Source: an uncultured Oscillibacter sp.
GTDB taxonomy: Bacteria > Bacillota > Clostridia > Oscillospirales > Oscillospiraceae
Length of the DNA stretch: 7,217 nucleotides
NCBI GenBank assembly: GCA_948435975.1
Contig: CAOJHG010000103.1
Location: forward strand, 1-7,217
Direction of reading: 5' to 3'
Position 1 is the first letter of the stretch; the number at the start of each line of letters is the position of its first letter. The translations under genes and the position numbers were made by a program. Positions 6,299-7,217 of this stretch are shown one piece after another. The notes beneath the pieces were generated by a model, which saw nothing but the letters and a program-made list of their open reading frames with translations, ran no database searches and was not told where the DNA came from.

Positions 6299-6324
6299 AC
6301 GAGGCTCAGCTCTGCTTTCTTTTG
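6293..6324 (+). terminator. Possible weak terminator of the exporter genes
   Basis: GCTGA (6294-6298) pairs with TCAGC (6306-6310) around a 7-base loop. A T-rich but interrupted tract follows (CTTTCTTTT, 6315-6323). The stem is short and overlaps the stop codons of both convergent genes, so efficiency is doubtful. Confidence 0.3.
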
Positions 6325-7025
6325 CGGGGCCATTTGTAGCGGCATAGCTGTTCCTGGCAGGAGGCGCACTGGAGGCTTTGGTTAGAGCCGTACCAGAACC
6401 GTTCTGGATAACGGCGGAAACGGGACTCCCACACGCACAGCACAAGCAGACCTGCTCCAAACAGGCTCCAGGAATACCAGTGGGGGACGCACATCAGCGG
6501 CGCGGCCATCATCCAGGACCCCCAGGCGAAGATCCGGCAGTTGACGCAGCAGCGGTTGTGCATCCAAAAGAACTGGAAGGGACAGAAAAACAGCACGCAC
6601 ACCAGGTCACATAGGTAGCACAGGGCGCACAGCAGCACGAGAAGAGCCGCTGTGAAAATGCCCAGGTGATACAGGAAGCCGAAGAGCAGATTGACAGAAA
6701 GCCAGACTGCCGCTGTTTTTGCCGCGCCCTGGTTCTGTCCGCGCACTGCCTGGGCCAGCTTCTGGGGGTCGTAATCCGGGACGGGGTTGAAGCGGCTTGG
6801 ATACTGCTTCAGGCATCCGGTGGTCAGTCCGCTGTTGGGGTCCAGTTGGGAGAGCATGGAGGCCAGCACCGCCGCCCATAAAAAGAGCAGCGGCAGAGAT
6901 GAGGCGCTGGTGAAATCCAACTGGCTGGGGCGGACGAGGTACACGCCGGCAACGAACAGAAAGACCGTCAGGCGGAAGAAGAAAACCAGAAGGTAACGCC
7001 GGGTGACCTTGGAGGGGGAAGACAT
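6306..7025 (-). CDS. Cysteine-rich polytopic membrane protein of unknown function
   Basis: I do not recognise a named family for this 239-residue protein. About five hydrophobic segments are visible, near 11-31, 44-60, 105-123, 125-150 and 170-198. A conserved-looking polar stretch, TGCLKQYPSRFNPVPDYDPQKL (69-90), lies between segments 2 and 3. Two cysteine clusters stand out: NRCCVNCRIF (157-166), between segments 4 and 5, and LQCASCQEQLC (218-228) near the C-terminus, preceded by WESRFRRYPERFWYGSNQ (199-216). The tail is basic (KWPRKRKQS). The paired C-x2-C and C-x2-C-x4-C patterns suggest metal binding or disulphides; this is inference. The start at 7025 follows GAGAGG by 9 bases and sits right before the first membrane segment. 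A promoter lies upstream. There is no operon partner in the window. Confidence 0.8.
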   Translation of the reverse strand: MSSPSKVTRRYLLVFFFRLTVFLFVAGVYLVRPSQLDFTSASSLPLLFLWAAVLASMLSQLDPNSGLTTGCLKQYPSRFNPVPDYDPQKLAQAVRGQNQGAAKTAAVWLSVNLLFGFLYHLGIFTAALLVLLCALCYLCDLVCVLFFCPFQFFWMHNRCCVNCRIFAWGSWMMAAPLMCVPHWYSWSLFGAGLLVLCVWESRFRRYPERFWYGSNQSLQCASCQEQLCRYKWPRKRKQS

Positions 7026-7055
7026 GGAAAATCGCCTCTCTTTCTGCCAGACTGA

Positions 7056-7094
7056 GGCGGGGCGCTGTCTCCTGTAGGCCCCTGCCGGTTTTTT
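7056..7094 (+). terminator. Candidate + strand terminator in the leader of the membrane-protein gene
   Basis: Bases 7056-7063 pair with 7078-7086 through 8 GC pairs with one bulged T, around a 14-base loop, followed by GG and TTTTTT (7089-7094). Read on the + strand it looks like an intrinsic terminator that could stop transcription running antisense through the membrane-protein gene. On the - strand the same bases would form a GC-rich hairpin close to the mRNA 5' end. Confidence 0.4.
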
Positions 7095-7095
7095 C

Positions 7096-7124
7096 AGTAT
7101 AGCACAGCCGTCTTTTTGAAACAA
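7096..7124 (-). promoter_or_regulatory. Promoter of the Cys-rich membrane protein gene
   Basis: On the - strand, TTGTTT (7124-7119) is followed after 17 bases by TATACT (7101-7096). TG one base upstream of the -10 box makes an extended -10. Initiation would fall near 7089, giving a leader of about 64 bases. Confidence 0.65.
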
Positions 7125-7167
7125 GGCGGACTTTTTTGCCAGAGCGTTTCCGGCTTGATATGAAAAT

Positions 7168-7196
7168 CCCCCTATGCCATGTTCCTGCATAGGGGG
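7168..7196. terminator. Strong 10-bp hairpin near the window end
   Basis: CCCCCTATGC (7168-7177) and GCATAGGGGG (7187-7196) form a perfect stem around a 9-base loop. It is followed by CTTTTG on the + strand and ATTTTCATA on the - strand. Neither T-tract is strong. The - strand reading would terminate a gene lying beyond the window; the + strand reading would place a hairpin in the leader of a gene starting just past the edge. Confidence 0.5.
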
Positions 7197-7210
7197 CTTT
7201 TGCGGTTCTG

Positions 7211-7217
7211 AAGGAGG
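7211..7217 (+). promoter_or_regulatory. Shine-Dalgarno-like sequence at the window edge
   Basis: The last seven bases are AAGGAGG, a perfect ribosome-binding core. A + strand gene could begin about 6-9 bases beyond the window. No start codon is visible, so this is suggestive only. Confidence 0.4.

Noticed and set aside
7026..7190. Extended N-terminus of the Cys-rich membrane protein
   Set aside because: The extra residues span the gene's own promoter and a GC-rich hairpin, and they do not resemble a signal or membrane segment. The start at 7025 fits the topology.

Overview
The window (7217 bases, GC-rich by eye) looks like a chromosomal segment of an anaerobic Firmicute, probably a clostridium of the Oscillospiraceae type. 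The basis is indirect: strong AGGAGG ribosome-binding sites, sigma-A type promoters, an FMN riboswitch ahead of a ribD-ribE-ribBA-ribH operon, a bacteriohemerythrin, and a split ThrE-type exporter. The taxonomic call is inference.

Layout. Bases 1-432 hold the 3' end of an M15 (VanX-like) zinc D,D-peptidase that begins before the window. After a possible weak terminator comes a well-formed promoter (546-574), an FMN riboswitch aptamer (595-704) and a long expression platform ending in an intrinsic terminator (829-862). Four riboflavin genes follow on the + strand: ribD (998-2104), ribE (2085-2732), ribBA (2748-3947) and ribH (3994-4461). RibBA makes both precursors, from GTP and from ribulose 5-phosphate. 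RibD carries out deamination and reduction, RibH makes lumazine, and RibE makes riboflavin. The set covers the pathway except the phosphatase step, which is normally encoded elsewhere. The operon ends in a terminator that also has the form needed to serve the convergent hemerythrin gene.

The second half starts with a hemerythrin gene on the - strand (4520-4918). Its promoter lies back to back with a weaker candidate promoter for a two-gene + strand unit (5074-5835 and 5846-6298), which encodes the two halves of a ThrE/YjjP-YjjB transporter. Converging on that unit, with only 7 bases between stop codons, is a - strand gene (6306-7025) for an unrecognised, cysteine-rich membrane protein with its own promoter. 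The window ends in a strong hairpin and a Shine-Dalgarno-like sequence that may belong to a gene starting just beyond it.

Most of the window is ordinary housekeeping DNA. The parts worth a second look are the riboswitch expression platform, with its repeated terminator-arm sequence and unexplained inverted repeats before ribD; the unknown Cys-rich membrane protein; and the convergent, poorly terminated yjjB/membrane-protein pair. I found no mobile element, CRISPR array, tRNA, rRNA or clearly new multi-gene system.
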